64,000 nucleotides of DNA from Niabella sp. (GCF_030150205.1 NZ_JASLGT010000001.1:1-64000), one strand, 5' to 3'. Counted from the first letter of the stretch, positions 52,145 through 61,206 are shown. Numbers and translations: made by a program. Notes: generated from the sequence alone by a model not told the origin.

Positions 52145-53518
52145 TTACTTCGCTTTAAACAACTCCTCCTTTGGCACCACTTTTACCTTTGTATCATCTT
52201 TAAGGGTTTGGCTAACGGCGCTGTATGGACCTGTGATGATCTCATCTCCTGCCTTCAGTCCGCTGGTAATTTCAATATAGTTAATATCCTGGATCCCGGT
52301 TTTTACAATCCTTTTTTTCACAATGCCGTCCTTCATCAGCAGGTATACCACTTCTTCCATTTCGCCGGCACTGCGTTCTGCTTCCGGGTTATTGTTTCCA
52401 TTTCCTTTTTGCTCCTGCTGTTCCTTCCGGGTATCGCTCAGGCTTTTATCGCTGCCTTTTACGCGGGCGTTTACTGATGAAATCGGGACGGTAACAATAT
52501 TCTCTTTACGCTTCGTCTTGATCTCAGCACTGGCATTCATCCCCGGCCGGAAGGGAAACCGTCGTGGTTTGTCGGGATCGATCAGGTCCTGATATGAATT
52601 TTTATCGATCCGGATCCGTACTTCGTAGTTGGTTACGTCGTTACTGGTAGCCGCACCCGCGGTTAAAGCGCTTTTCACACTGCTTGCGATCTTTGTAACA
52701 ATTCCCGCAAACTTTCGCCCGCTGTATGCATCTACTTCGATATCGGCAGCATCGCCGATGCTTACCTTTACAATATCATTTTCGCCTACGTTCACACGTA
52801 CTTCCATGGTGTTCATATCGGCCACCGTCATCATTTCGGTACCAGCCATTTGTGCAGTACCTACTACCCGCTCTCCTTTTTCAACCTTCAACGAAGAAAT
52901 GATACCGCTGATAGGAGAAAAGATGGTGGCCCTGCCCAATACTTTATTCGCTGCTACCAATCCCGTTTGCGAAGAACGTACGCCGGCCTGCAGGCTGCGG
53001 ATATTCTGCAGGCTGGCATTATAATTGGCCTTTGCTGAAGCCAGGTCGGTTTCGTATTGTTCAAACTCGGCCTTTGAGATCACCCGGTCATCATAAAGCC
53101 GCTTATTGCGGTTATAGGCCTGCTGCGCCCGCTCAAGGGTAGCTTTCTGAACGCCGAGTGCCGCCTGGCTGTTTGCCACATTAGCCTGCGATTGCCCTAC
53201 ACGGGCCGAAGCCTCATCCCGGTCCAGGGCATAGTTATCGGCATATACCCTTGCCAGCACCTGTCCCTTCCGCACACTGTCACCTTCCTGCACATTGAGC
53301 TCGGTGATTTCACCGCTTACATCGGGACTGATCTTCACCTCATATTCCGGGTAGATCTGTCCGCTGGCGGTTACGGTTTCGGTAATGGAGCGGATCGCCG
53401 CTTTTTCCGCAGTAACTTTTACCAGGTTTTTATCTTTATTGGAAAAAACCGAATACAGCACCAGCAATACGATCAAACCGGCTATGATCCATAAAATGCG
53501 TTTCCATTTCTTTTTCAT
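52145..53518 (-). CDS. Periplasmic adaptor (membrane fusion protein, MacA/HlyD type)
   Basis: 457 aa from the ATG at 53518 (MKKKWKRILWIIAGLIVLLVLYSVF, N-terminal anchor); the longer frame begins at TTG. Biotinyl-lipoyl-like halves: EVKISPDVSGEITELNVQEGDSVRKGQVLARV and IFSPISGIISSLKVEKGERV, separated by a long alpha-hairpin/coiled coil (about residues 100-190). The beta-barrel part follows; a Gln/Asn-rich insert lies near residue 380. It links an inner-membrane pump to TolC. Downstream of the tolC-like gene by 25 nt, but no pump gene follows. Confidence 0.93.
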   Translation of the reverse strand: MKKKWKRILWIIAGLIVLLVLYSVFSNKDKNLVKVTAEKAAIRSITETVTASGQIYPEYEVKISPDVSGEITELNVQEGDSVRKGQVLARVYADNYALDRDEASARVGQSQANVANSQAALGVQKATLERAQQAYNRNKRLYDDRVISKAEFEQYETDLASAKANYNASLQNIRSLQAGVRSSQTGLVAANKVLGRATIFSPISGIISSLKVEKGERVVGTAQMAGTEMMTVADMNTMEVRVNVGENDIVKVSIGDAADIEVDAYSGRKFAGIVTKIASSVKSALTAGAATSNDVTNYEVRIRIDKNSYQDLIDPDKPRRFPFRPGMNASAEIKTKRKENIVTVPISSVNARVKGSDKSLSDTRKEQQEQKGNGNNNPEAERSAGEMEEVVYLLMKDGIVKKRIVKTGIQDINYIEITSGLKAGDEIITGPYSAVSQTLKDDTKVKVVPKEELFKAK

Positions 53519-53543
53519 GATCAAAATTTAAATGGCACCTCTG

Positions 53544-54977
53544 TTAATGATGTAGTTTAATACCATGCCCTTTATAAAATTCCAGGAGTTTCAGCTTGAA
53601 TACATAATCATATTGCGCTGAAAGCATATTTATTTTCGCCTTGAATAAGTTATTCTGATTCGTGATCAGGTCAATCGGCTTCAGCAACCCCACATCAAAA
53701 CGCTTGCGGGCAAAATCATAGGCTTTTTGTGCAGAAGCTACCGCGATCCGGGAAGCATTATATTTTTCAATGGCCGCAACCGCATTGGTATGCGCCTGGT
53801 AAATATCCTGCTTCAATGTTTGAGCGTCCTGCTCCTGGAACAGCTGCTGCGATTCTACATTTAGTTTTGCCTTTTTCCAGTTGGTGCGGGCCTGGTTTCC
53901 GTTAAAGATCGGGATACTCAGACCGATACCCAGGTTCTGACTGAAGTTGTTGCTCAGCTGCCGGAAATAGGAATTTTTATTAAACCCCGTGGGAATATTC
54001 TGCAGGCTATTCACGACATAATTGGTTCCATTCACATCTACAAACCCAATGGGCACCACACCACTCTGGTAATGCGCCGGCAGCAGCTTCTGTGCATTGG
54101 AATACCGGGTATCCAATCCGCCAAACAATCCGAAGGAGGGATACATTCCCGCCTTTGCCACCAGTACATTTTTTTCAGCGGCTTTTACGTTGAGTTCATT
54201 GATCTTTTGCTGGGGCAGGTTTACCAATGCCGAATTAAATACCAGTGCCGGATCCAGCTCAGCCAGGGGTTCTACAGGAATACTATCCACGGGTGGCGAC
54301 TGTACTTCAAAAGCTGTTGCCGCATCCAGGTTTAGCAGGGCCTGCAATTGCAGCAACCGCAAGCGGTAATCGGCCCGCGCGCCAATCAGGGTAGCGCTGT
54401 CGTTGGCCAGCTGTGTTTCCATCTCCGCAAGGTTCAGCTCCGGCAATGCCCCGGCCAGCACCTGTTTATTTACATTATCGCGTTGCTCCTTGCTTTGCTG
54501 CTGTTGTACCAATGCCACATTGATCTGCTCATGCGATAATAAGGCTGCCAGGTACGCGTTGGCCACGTTCAGCGCCACATCGTTCCGGGCCTTATCAAAT
54601 TTTGCCATGCTTGCCTCATAAGAAAAGCCATTTGCCGCTACCGTATTCCGCTTCCGGAACCAGTTGAACAAATCAGCATTTACATTCAGCGAGTGATTGG
54701 CAAAAAGGATCTCGTTGGTGGTAAACTGGTTGGAAGTAGGATCGATGGAGCGCCCGAACTGGTACCCCGCACTGTGCTGCGAATTGGCAGTGGGATACAA
54801 TGCAGCCTTACTCTGATCCAGCGTCAGCCGGTCCATACGGGCCTGCACATCGGCCTGTTTTACCGATATATTGTTTTCAACGGCATATTCCACACACTGT
54901 TCCAGGCTCCATTTTTGCTGGGCGCCGGCGGTGATGGTTATTCCCAAAGCGGTTAATGACAGAAATGTATTCTTCAT
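53544..54977 (-). CDS. TolC-family outer-membrane efflux protein
   Basis: 477 aa. Signal peptide ending ITAGAQ. Two OEP repeats: WSLEQCVEYAVENNISVKQADVQARMDRLTLDQSKAALYPTANSQHSAGYQFGRSIDP and, in the second half, a matching helical segment with SAQKAYDFARKRFDVGLLKPIDLITNQNNLFKAKINMLSAQYDYVFKLKLLEFYKG. It forms the outer-membrane duct of a tripartite exporter with the adaptor that follows. First gene of a two-gene operon. Confidence 0.95.
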   Translation of the reverse strand: MKNTFLSLTALGITITAGAQQKWSLEQCVEYAVENNISVKQADVQARMDRLTLDQSKAALYPTANSQHSAGYQFGRSIDPTSNQFTTNEILFANHSLNVNADLFNWFRKRNTVAANGFSYEASMAKFDKARNDVALNVANAYLAALLSHEQINVALVQQQQSKEQRDNVNKQVLAGALPELNLAEMETQLANDSATLIGARADYRLRLLQLQALLNLDAATAFEVQSPPVDSIPVEPLAELDPALVFNSALVNLPQQKINELNVKAAEKNVLVAKAGMYPSFGLFGGLDTRYSNAQKLLPAHYQSGVVPIGFVDVNGTNYVVNSLQNIPTGFNKNSYFRQLSNNFSQNLGIGLSIPIFNGNQARTNWKKAKLNVESQQLFQEQDAQTLKQDIYQAHTNAVAAIEKYNASRIAVASAQKAYDFARKRFDVGLLKPIDLITNQNNLFKAKINMLSAQYDYVFKLKLLEFYKGHGIKLHH

Positions 54978-54981
54978 TTCA

Positions 54982-54989
54982 CAAAAATA
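54982..54989 (-). promoter_or_regulatory. -7 element immediately before the tolC-like gene
   Basis: TATTTTTG on the minus strand, an exact TAnnTTTG, only 4 nt before the ATG. No -33 partner seen at the right distance. Confidence 0.4.
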
Positions 54990-55033
54990 GACGAAAAAGG
55001 CTGATGGCTTAAATTCTGATGGCCCAAATCAGA

Positions 55034-55445
55034 AAAATCAAAAGACAAAGAAACAAAGAGCAAATTCCAAGAGCCAACGACAAAACGCCTCCCTAAAGCA
55101 AGACATTCATCGCCGATAGCTAACGGCTGATAGCTAACGCTTAAATTCCAAATATTAAATACTAAATTCTAATAGGTCAAATCTCAAAATCAAAAGACAA
55201 AGAAACAAAGAGCAAATTCCAAGAGCCAACGACAAAATGCCTCCCTAAAGCAAGACATTCACCGCTGATAGCTAACGGCTGATAGCTAACGCCTAAATTC
55301 CAAATATTAAATACTAAATTCTAATAGGTCAAATCTCAAAATCAAAAGACAAAGAAACAAAGGGCTAATTTCAAAACCAACGACAAAACGCCTCCCTAAA
55401 ACAAGACATTCGCCGCTGATTGCTGATTACTGAAAACTGATAACT
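55034..55445. repeat. Tandem repeat, 152-bp period, about 2.7 copies
   Basis: AAAATCAAAAGACAAAGAAA starts at 55034, 55186 and 55338, exactly 152 bp apart. Copies 1 and 2 are nearly identical; copy 3 has diverged and is cut at a CTGATTACTGAAAACTGATA element. Each unit includes an internal short repeat GATAGCTAACGGCTGATAGC. Non-coding, between two minus-strand genes. Confidence 0.93.
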
Positions 55446-55452
55446 AGAAAGG

Positions 55453-55977
55453 CTACGCATCCTCATCCGGCCCGGGTAAAAAATCGCGGGGATCAAAATC
55501 GGTTTCCGTATCGTCCGGCGGAAAGTCTTCCGGGTTATTAAACAAATGCCAGTCATCCGGGTAATCGCTGTGCTTATCAAAGGTTTTTACCCATTGTATA
55601 AAGAGCAGCCGAAAGGCTTCCACTTCGTCTTTGATCACATCCAGGTATTCCTTATCGCCTTTGTAAAATTCCCGGGCGGCAAACAATTGCGCCTTTAGCT
55701 CCGTCATGTTCACTTTCACCAGTACAGCGTTCTCCATCAAAGCATGATATACATCGTACAATACTTTAGCTCCGCCCAGTTTGGCACTGGCAACTGAAAT
55801 ATGTTCCATCATCCGGTATACAGGATGATGCCGCTCCGGCTCCTCAATTTCAAAACTGGCTTCAAGGCTCATGACCAGGTTAAGGAGCTCCCGGGCCTTC
55901 TTAGCCAGCTGTTGCTGCAGCCGGTAAAAAGGCTTTCTCGCTTCGCTTGCTTCTTCAAAAAAATCATCGTCATTCAT
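55453..55977 (-). CDS. Acidic helical protein of unknown function
   Basis: 174 aa, strongly acidic. Mostly helical (YRLQQQLAKKARELLNLVMSLEASFE; VLVKVNMTELKAQLFAAREF), with a disordered acidic C-terminal tail (NNPEDFPPDDTETDFDPRDF). No signal or membrane segment. I do not recognise the family; it has the composition of a real cytoplasmic protein. Single gene, divergent from the B12 riboswitch unit. Confidence 0.75.
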   Translation of the reverse strand: MNDDDFFEEASEARKPFYRLQQQLAKKARELLNLVMSLEASFEIEEPERHHPVYRMMEHISVASAKLGGAKVLYDVYHALMENAVLVKVNMTELKAQLFAAREFYKGDKEYLDVIKDEVEAFRLLFIQWVKTFDKHSDYPDDWHLFNNPEDFPPDDTETDFDPRDFLPGPDEDA

Positions 55978-56074
55978 ATGGTGTATTCTTACAAGATTTC
56001 TGAAACCAGGCCCCGGGGCCAGCTCCGTATCACCAAATTACTAAAAAAAATAATGCACATCAAACCGGTAACCT

Positions 56075-56082
56075 TACTTTTG
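56075..56082 (+). promoter_or_regulatory. -7 promoter element of the cobalamin-riboswitch transcript
   Basis: TACTTTTG matches TAnnTTTG exactly and sits directly before the riboswitch. The -33 half is not clear. Confidence 0.5.
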
Positions 56083-56270
56083 CACCGGATCTGGTTTCCC
56101 GAACGCGGGAATGAAAAGGGAAGTCCGGTGCAATTCCGGCGCTATCCCCGTAGCTGTAAGGGTTTCTTTATACCCGGAAGGATTGTAAAGAACGCTTTAA
56201 AAGGTACCACTGCGGCGCTTTGCGCTGTGGGAAGGTTTTAAAGTATACCCAAGCCAGAAGACCTGCCAGG
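56083..56270 (+). promoter_or_regulatory. Cobalamin (B12) riboswitch
   Basis: Conserved segments in order: AAAAGGGAAGTCCGGTGCAA, TTCCGGCGCTATCCCCGTAG with CTGTAAGGG (the B12 box region), ACCACTGCGGCGC, TGGGAAGGTTTTAAAG and CCAAGCCAGAAGACCTGCC. This is the full adenosylcobalamin aptamer. The BtuB-like receptor starts about 155 nt further on. A short hairpin CCGCTGCAAGGCGG at about 56279-56292 may belong to the expression platform. Confidence 0.96.
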
Positions 56271-56425
56271 CCCCTGTTCCGCTGCAAGGCGGAAAATAAC
56301 AATATTCAGCTTTCGGGAGAAAAGTATAATATGAGCGGTGTTTCGCGGGCAATCTGTATGTCCCCGTTTGAACAATCCTCTGCTATTTTATTTCCACCGG
56401 AAGCGGTCATTTAAGATCATTAAAG

Positions 56426-58294
56426 ATGAAACAAACGATTTTAATGATGGCTGCTGTGCTTTGCAGCCATTGGTTAGCAGCACAGGAAGATTCCACGTCC
56501 TTAGACAATGTAACCGTTACCGCAACCCGGTTTCCCAAAAAGATCAGCGAAACGGGGAAAGTAGTTATCATTATTACTAAAGAAGACCTCGAAAAAGCGG
56601 GGGGCAAAGATCTTCCGCAATTACTGAACGAACAGGCCGGCATCGTTATCAACGGCGCCGGCAGTAACCCCGGCAAGGATAAAAGTGTCTATATCCGCGG
56701 GGCGAATTACAATTATACGGCCATTCTTATCAACGGCGTTCCGGTAGTAGATCCTACAGGAGTGGGAGGCGCATTTGACCTGAGGATGTTACCGGTTGAT
56801 CAGATCGAACGTATCGAGATACTGAAAGGTGCTCAAAGCACCTTATACGGATCGGATGCCGTTGCTGGGGTTATCAATATCATCACCCGGAAAGGTGGTG
56901 ACACTCCCGCCCGTTTATACGGAGGTTTTTCATATGGAACGCAGCACACCCTAAGAGCCCATGCGGGGCTGAATGGAAGTTTCGGAGGCTCCTCTTATAA
57001 CATCTCTTTTGTACACAATGAAACCCGTGGTATTTCAGAAGCAAAAGACACCCTGGGCACACAACATTTTCCCAGTAACGGGATGCTGCAAAACGCCATC
57101 AGCGCCGACCTTGACGGAGCCGTGACCAATACCATACATATAAAGCCTTTTTTCCGGTATGCCTTTTTTACCGGCAGCTATTCTCCGGAAGCTTTCAAAC
57201 CCGGGGAAGACCGGTTCCGCGCCAGCCTGATGACGGCAGGAAGCCAGGCCAGCTACAACTTCAGCAAAGGAAGCCTTACAGGATTGTTCTCCTACGACGA
57301 AGTGAGCCGGAGCTACCCTGATGGGTTTATAAAAGCATTCAATGGCAGCAAAAAGACGGCGGAAGTATTTGCCCGGTATGACCTTCATCCCTATTTCCAG
57401 ACCCTGATGGGGCTACGGTTCGATGAAGTTTCTATGAAACAACCTAATGCAACCACACCAGATACTTCCAGTAAGATCATCAGCCCTTACCTTTCGTTAT
57501 TCCTGCGGAACCTGGGCGGCTTTAATTTTGAAGCAGGCGGAAGACTGACCAATCATTCCAAATACGGCAATAATTTTACGTACACGCTGAACCCCTCCTA
57601 CCTTATTAACGATCAGTTAAAACTATTTGTCAATTTCGGAACCGCATTCCGGGCACCGGCGCTGTCGGAATTGTTTGGTCTGTATGGTGCCAATCCCAAC
57701 CTCAAACCGGAGGAATCTCAAACGCTTGAAACAGGTGTTCAATTTACAACAACCGATAAAAAAGCAGATGCCCGTATTACCGGCTTTATGCGGAACACAA
57801 AAAACATCATTGCCTATGTAAATAACCAGTATACCAATTATAATCGTCAGAAAGACCACGGCCTTGAGCTGGAGGCTACGTTGCGGCCGGTTGACCCGTT
57901 AACCATAAAACTGTTCTATTCGTTTACTGAGGGAAAAGTAACAACCACAAACAGCAGTAATAACGGTGATACAACGTACAACAACCTGTTCCGTCGTCCT
58001 AAAAACAGCTTTGGCGCCCATATCGGATACCAGGTAGTACCGGCATTATATATAAATACCAACGTTAATTATTACGGAAGCCGCCATGACCTCGACTTTA
58101 GTACTTACCCGTCCTTAACCGTACCATTAAAGGCCTATACACTTTGGGACCTTTATGCAGAATATAGCTTTCTTAAACAAAAGCTGCGTGTTTTTGCACA
58201 AGTCACCAATCTCCTGAATGCAGACTATTATGAAACCTATGGCTACGCTGTATGGGGCCGGGCCTTTAATGCCGGCGTCCGGTTTCAGTTATAA
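56426..58294 (+). CDS. btuB: BtuB-like TonB-dependent cobalamin receptor
   Basis: 622 aa, the size of BtuB. Signal peptide ending HWLAAQ, TonB box DNVTVTATR (residues about 26-34), plug with EDLEKAGGKDLPQLLNEQAGIVI, SVYIRGANYNYTAILINGVPVVDPTG and IERIEILKGAQSTLYGSDAVAGVINIITRKGG, then a 22-strand-type barrel with aromatic C-terminus (FNAGVRFQL). Placement behind a B12 riboswitch supports cobalamin or cobinamide uptake. Inner-membrane BtuCD/F genes are not adjacent. Confidence 0.95.
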   Translation: MKQTILMMAAVLCSHWLAAQEDSTSLDNVTVTATRFPKKISETGKVVIIITKEDLEKAGGKDLPQLLNEQAGIVINGAGSNPGKDKSVYIRGANYNYTAILINGVPVVDPTGVGGAFDLRMLPVDQIERIEILKGAQSTLYGSDAVAGVINIITRKGGDTPARLYGGFSYGTQHTLRAHAGLNGSFGGSSYNISFVHNETRGISEAKDTLGTQHFPSNGMLQNAISADLDGAVTNTIHIKPFFRYAFFTGSYSPEAFKPGEDRFRASLMTAGSQASYNFSKGSLTGLFSYDEVSRSYPDGFIKAFNGSKKTAEVFARYDLHPYFQTLMGLRFDEVSMKQPNATTPDTSSKIISPYLSLFLRNLGGFNFEAGGRLTNHSKYGNNFTYTLNPSYLINDQLKLFVNFGTAFRAPALSELFGLYGANPNLKPEESQTLETGVQFTTTDKKADARITGFMRNTKNIIAYVNNQYTNYNRQKDHGLELEATLRPVDPLTIKLFYSFTEGKVTTTNSSNNGDTTYNNLFRRPKNSFGAHIGYQVVPALYINTNVNYYGSRHDLDFSTYPSLTVPLKAYTLWDLYAEYSFLKQKLRVFAQVTNLLNADYYETYGYAVWGRAFNAGVRFQL

Positions 58295-58383
58295 AACGTT
58301 TTAAAAGAAACAACCGTATCAAAAAAGAATGCCCATCCTGTGGAAGCAACGGTATCTGCCCAACTGAACAGGCCGGTTCAGAA

Positions 58384-59103
58384 ATGACGGCAATATCAAA
58401 ACAGCCCGGCGGTAAAATACCGGTGCTCCTCAACTGGAGCGGGGGAAAGGACGCTGCATACAGCCTGTACCGGCTGCAACAGGAAGGTTTATATGAAGTG
58501 CGGTACCTCTTAACGGTTTTTAACCAGGACGGGAGGTCTTCCATGCACGAGATCCCCGAACCGCTTATTGCAGCGCAAGCCTTACATACCGGCATTCCCC
58601 TCCTGAAAATATACGTTTCAGATGCTGCCGGCCGAAGCTATGATGCAGCAATGGCACAGGTATTGGAACAGGTAAAACAGGAAGGGATTCAGCTTGTGGC
58701 ATTTGGCGACCTTTTCCTGGATGACCTGCGGCAATACCGGGAAAAACAATTGCAGCAGGCAGGCATGACCGCAATTTTCCCCTTATGGCAGATCGATGCC
58801 GGGACTTACCTGCAGCAGTTTTTTCAATCCGGTTTTGAGGCCGTGATCTGTTGTGTGAACGGATCGATGCTGGATAAGACCTATTGCGGCAAACCGCTAT
58901 CTCCGGCACTGATCGCCTCCTTTCCGGCGCCGGCTGATCCCTGTGGTGAAAACGGGGAGTATCATAGCTTTTGTTATGCCGGTCCGGTCTTCAGCAGCCC
59001 GGTTCCTTACCATGCAGAAGGCTGGTTTAACCGGTTTTTTCCATCACCGGTGAATGAGCAGGAACAGGTATGTTTCCGCCATCTTAAATTCAGGGATGAA
59101 TAA
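58384..59103 (+). CDS. DUF71/Dph6-type ATP pyrophosphatase (B12-linked subgroup)
   Basis: 239 aa. N-type ATP-pyrophosphatase PP-loop SGGKD (residues 19-23, in LNWSGGKDAAYSL), then VAFGDLFLDDLRQYRE and DPCGENGEYHSFCYAGPVF, the conserved blocks of the diphthine-ammonia-ligase-like family (COG2102). Bacteria lack diphthamide; comparative genomics has linked a bacterial subgroup to cobalamin salvage, possibly amidation of corrinoid side chains. The 89-nt gap behind btuB and B12-riboswitch control fit that subgroup. No other promoter is seen, so it is probably co-transcribed with btuB. Confidence 0.88.
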   Translation: MTAISKQPGGKIPVLLNWSGGKDAAYSLYRLQQEGLYEVRYLLTVFNQDGRSSMHEIPEPLIAAQALHTGIPLLKIYVSDAAGRSYDAAMAQVLEQVKQEGIQLVAFGDLFLDDLRQYREKQLQQAGMTAIFPLWQIDAGTYLQQFFQSGFEAVICCVNGSMLDKTYCGKPLSPALIASFPAPADPCGENGEYHSFCYAGPVFSSPVPYHAEGWFNRFFPSPVNEQEQVCFRHLKFRDE

Positions 59104-59137
59104 CCGGGGCTGCTGCAATTTTATACCGGCAACAATT

Positions 59138-59145
59138 TACCTTTG
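59138..59145 (+). promoter_or_regulatory. -7 promoter element of marC
   Basis: TACCTTTG, exact TAnnTTTG, 17 nt before the ATG at 59163. No clear -33 element. Confidence 0.5.
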
Positions 59146-59162
59146 CAGGAAAACCTACAGGC

Positions 59163-59753
59163 ATGGATTCATTGAATTATAAGGCCATACTCACCGTTAC
59201 CTTTACACTGTTCGCCATCATTGATATCATCGGATCCATTCCTATCCTGATCTCCATGAAGAACAAGATCGGCGGCATCCGGGAGTTTAAAGTAACCCTG
59301 ATTGCCGGTTCTTTGATGATCCTCTTCCTTTTCCTTGGTGAGCCCATACTGAATGTGCTGGGGCTGGATGTAAAATCCTTTGCAGTAGCGGGTTCCATAG
59401 TCATTTTTATCCTCGGGATGGAAATGGTGCTGGGCGTAGAATTTTTTAAATCAGACGGAGATGTAAAAGCCTCCACCCTGGTGCCCCTGGCGTTTCCCCT
59501 TATTGCGGGGTCCGGAACCCTGACCACAATCATGTCCTTAAAGGCCAATTACAAAGAAGTCACTATCCTTATCGCCATCCTGTTGAACCTGCTGATCATT
59601 TATATCGTATTAAAATCCCTCGCCCGGCTGGCCAAACTGCTGGGTCCGAGTGGCCTGATCGCCATCCGGAAATTCTTTGGCGTGATCCTGCTGGCTATTG
59701 CCATCAAGATTTTTGCGTCCAATGCCGCAGGTTTATTTCAACATATACAATAA
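59163..59753 (+). CDS. MarC-family integral membrane protein
   Basis: 196 aa with six predicted membrane helices. Typical family blocks: FALFAIIDIIGSIPILISM, LDVKSFAVAGSIVIFILGMEMV, and VPLAFPLIAGSGTLTTIMSLKANY. The transport or other role of MarC proteins is not settled; the old link to multiple antibiotic resistance was not confirmed. Single gene with its own promoter. Confidence 0.93.
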   Translation: MDSLNYKAILTVTFTLFAIIDIIGSIPILISMKNKIGGIREFKVTLIAGSLMILFLFLGEPILNVLGLDVKSFAVAGSIVIFILGMEMVLGVEFFKSDGDVKASTLVPLAFPLIAGSGTLTTIMSLKANYKEVTILIAILLNLLIIYIVLKSLARLAKLLGPSGLIAIRKFFGVILLAIAIKIFASNAAGLFQHIQ

Positions 59754-59787
59754 ATTGATGTAATTGTAATAAAGTTCTTTATATTTG
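59754..59787 (+). promoter_or_regulatory. Promoter of tRNA-Arg
   Basis: ATTG (59754-59757), 22-nt spacer, TATATTTG (59780-59787; exact -7). The mature tRNA starts 18 nt downstream. Part of it overlaps the end of marC. Confidence 0.6.
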
Positions 59788-59805
59788 CCGACCCTTAAGG
59801 GGTTT

Positions 59806-59877
59806 GGCCTCGTAGTACAATGGATAGTATAAGAGTTTCCGAAGCTCCAGATACAGGTTCGATTCCTGTCGAGGCTA
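59806..59877 (+). tRNA. tRNA-Arg (CCG)
   Basis: 72 nt, CCA not encoded. Acceptor GGCCTCG/CGAGGCT (first pair G-U), D arm GTAC/GTAT, anticodon loop TTCCGAA giving anticodon CCG (codon CGG), T arm ACAGG/CCTGT with loop TTCGATT. One A-C mismatch at the top of the anticodon stem (27-43). Confidence 0.92.
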
Positions 59878-59879
59878 CT

Positions 59880-59908
59880 AAAGCACAGCGTAAATGCTGT
59901 GCTTTTTT
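59880..59908 (+). terminator. Terminator of tRNA-Arg
   Basis: AAAGCACAGC and GCTGTGCTTT form a perfect stem with a short loop, followed by a T-run. Starts 3 nt after the tRNA. Confidence 0.92.
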
Positions 59909-59961
59909 CATTTACAGGACATTACAGTTTCCTTTTATTCCTTATTCTTCCCTAAATCCAG

Positions 59962-59969
59962 TATTTTTG
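59962..59969 (+). promoter_or_regulatory. -7 promoter element upstream of the BIG2 lipoprotein
   Basis: TATTTTTG, exact TAnnTTTG, about 130 nt before the ATG at 60099, so the gene would have a long leader. No clear -33. Confidence 0.4.
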
Positions 59970-60098
59970 CAGAACCAGCAGCTATAACCGCCTGCTTGTC
60001 CTGCAATGAACAAAGCTTATGAGGTTACCGGATGCCGGCGTATCAACAAAGACCGTACTTGAAAAAAACAATACTACAAATTACTAAAACAAACTATT

Positions 60099-60695
60099 AT
60101 GAAAAATCTTACGCTTTTATTGCTGCTATTGGGAATGTACGCTTGTGGGAAAGACCGATCGGTTAATAAGCTGCAGCCCCTGGCTTCGATTACGGTTACT
60201 AATCCTGTCACAACGCTAAAAGCCAGCAATAGTTTCACCATTCAGTATAAACTATCACCTGCGAATACCTATGATACAACAATCGTATGGACATCTTCTG
60301 ATCCGACCATTGCATTTGTTGAAGACCAAACAGTGTATGGAATAAGAGAAGGCTCCTGCCAAATTACAGGCAAAAGTAAGGTGGGCGGCATTGAAGTAAA
60401 AATGAATTTAACAGTTGAATATTTATATATTGAAACAGTTGAATTCGTGGAAGACACGTACGAATTCACAGTGGGTCAGAGTCCCGCATATCTAACTTAC
60501 AGATACAATCCTGATAATGCCAACAGGCAGGATCTGGTTTTTTCCATCACCCCTGAGTCTGTTGCCACCGTCGACCAGGATGGAAATATCAAATGCATAG
60601 CACCAGGCGTGGCGACCGTTACACTAAAATCAAAAAACAGCGCGGCAAAGGCGGAGTGTAAAGTGATCATCCTCCCGGTTCCTGATCCCAGTTAG
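60099..60695 (+). CDS. Lipoprotein with two bacterial Ig-like (BIG2) domains
   Basis: 198 aa. Lipoprotein signal GMYAC (Cys16). Two BIG2-type units: ASITVTNPVTTLKASNSFTIQYKLSPANTYDTTIVWTSSDPTIAFV...GIREGSCQITGKS (about 28-105) and FTVGQSPAYLTYRYNPDNANRQDLVFSITPESVATVDQDGNIKCIAPGVATVTLKS (about 122-185). Such domains usually serve surface adhesion or spacing. No operon partners. Confidence 0.85.
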   Translation: MKNLTLLLLLLGMYACGKDRSVNKLQPLASITVTNPVTTLKASNSFTIQYKLSPANTYDTTIVWTSSDPTIAFVEDQTVYGIREGSCQITGKSKVGGIEVKMNLTVEYLYIETVEFVEDTYEFTVGQSPAYLTYRYNPDNANRQDLVFSITPESVATVDQDGNIKCIAPGVATVTLKSKNSAAKAECKVIILPVPDPS

Positions 60696-61169
60696 TGACC
60701 CTTTTTTGATAAAATATCGCCCGGGGAGCCGGCAATAAATCAATGTAACCGCAGGCGGGATTCGGATATTTAAAATTCCGGAAATGAGAGCCTCATCCCT
60801 ATTGGGCAGTTGGTTTATGAACCGCAGACGGTTGCTTGGCTTTGCATGATTCTTTGCCACCTTATTAATTGAGCATTCGGTTTGTTCAATAGTACGTTTT
60901 TTTCTCAGTGTAATTGCAAAAACGGTCTCTGTTCAAATGAAAGCAGGAACTACGCAAGGCATCAAAAAGCGCCCTGATTTTTCGCTTATTAATTCTTCCT
61001 GATTATCTTTTTATACCGTACGGCCTGGCTACTTCAGTTTCAATAAGATTCCGGAGCCTCCAGCCCGTGCAATAATGTATCCGCCACCTGTCATGAGCAC
61101 CTATACGCACCCTCGACCTCCTCCTTCAGAAAACAATTCCTTAACGCATCGGTAACAATTTCATAATAT
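60696..61169. other. Intergenic region, nothing recognised
   Basis: About 475 bp with no supported ORF, RNA or repeat on either strand. The only clear signal is the promoter at its right edge, listed separately. Confidence 0.5.
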
Positions 61170-61198
61170 TTTGGAAGGGGGTTTTCAATTTAGTTTTG
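61170..61198 (+). promoter_or_regulatory. Promoter of the small-protein/TonB-receptor operon
   Basis: TTTG (61170-61173), 17-nt spacer, TAGTTTTG (61191-61198; exact -7). Only 8 nt separate it from the ATG at 61207, implying a very short leader. Confidence 0.65.
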
Positions 61199-61206
61199 CA
61201 GTTCGG

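Noticed and set aside
60007..60063. 18-codon upstream ORF in the leader of the BIG2 lipoprotein
   Set aside because: A short chance frame ending 35 nt before the gene; no attenuator-like structure or regulatory codon run was seen.
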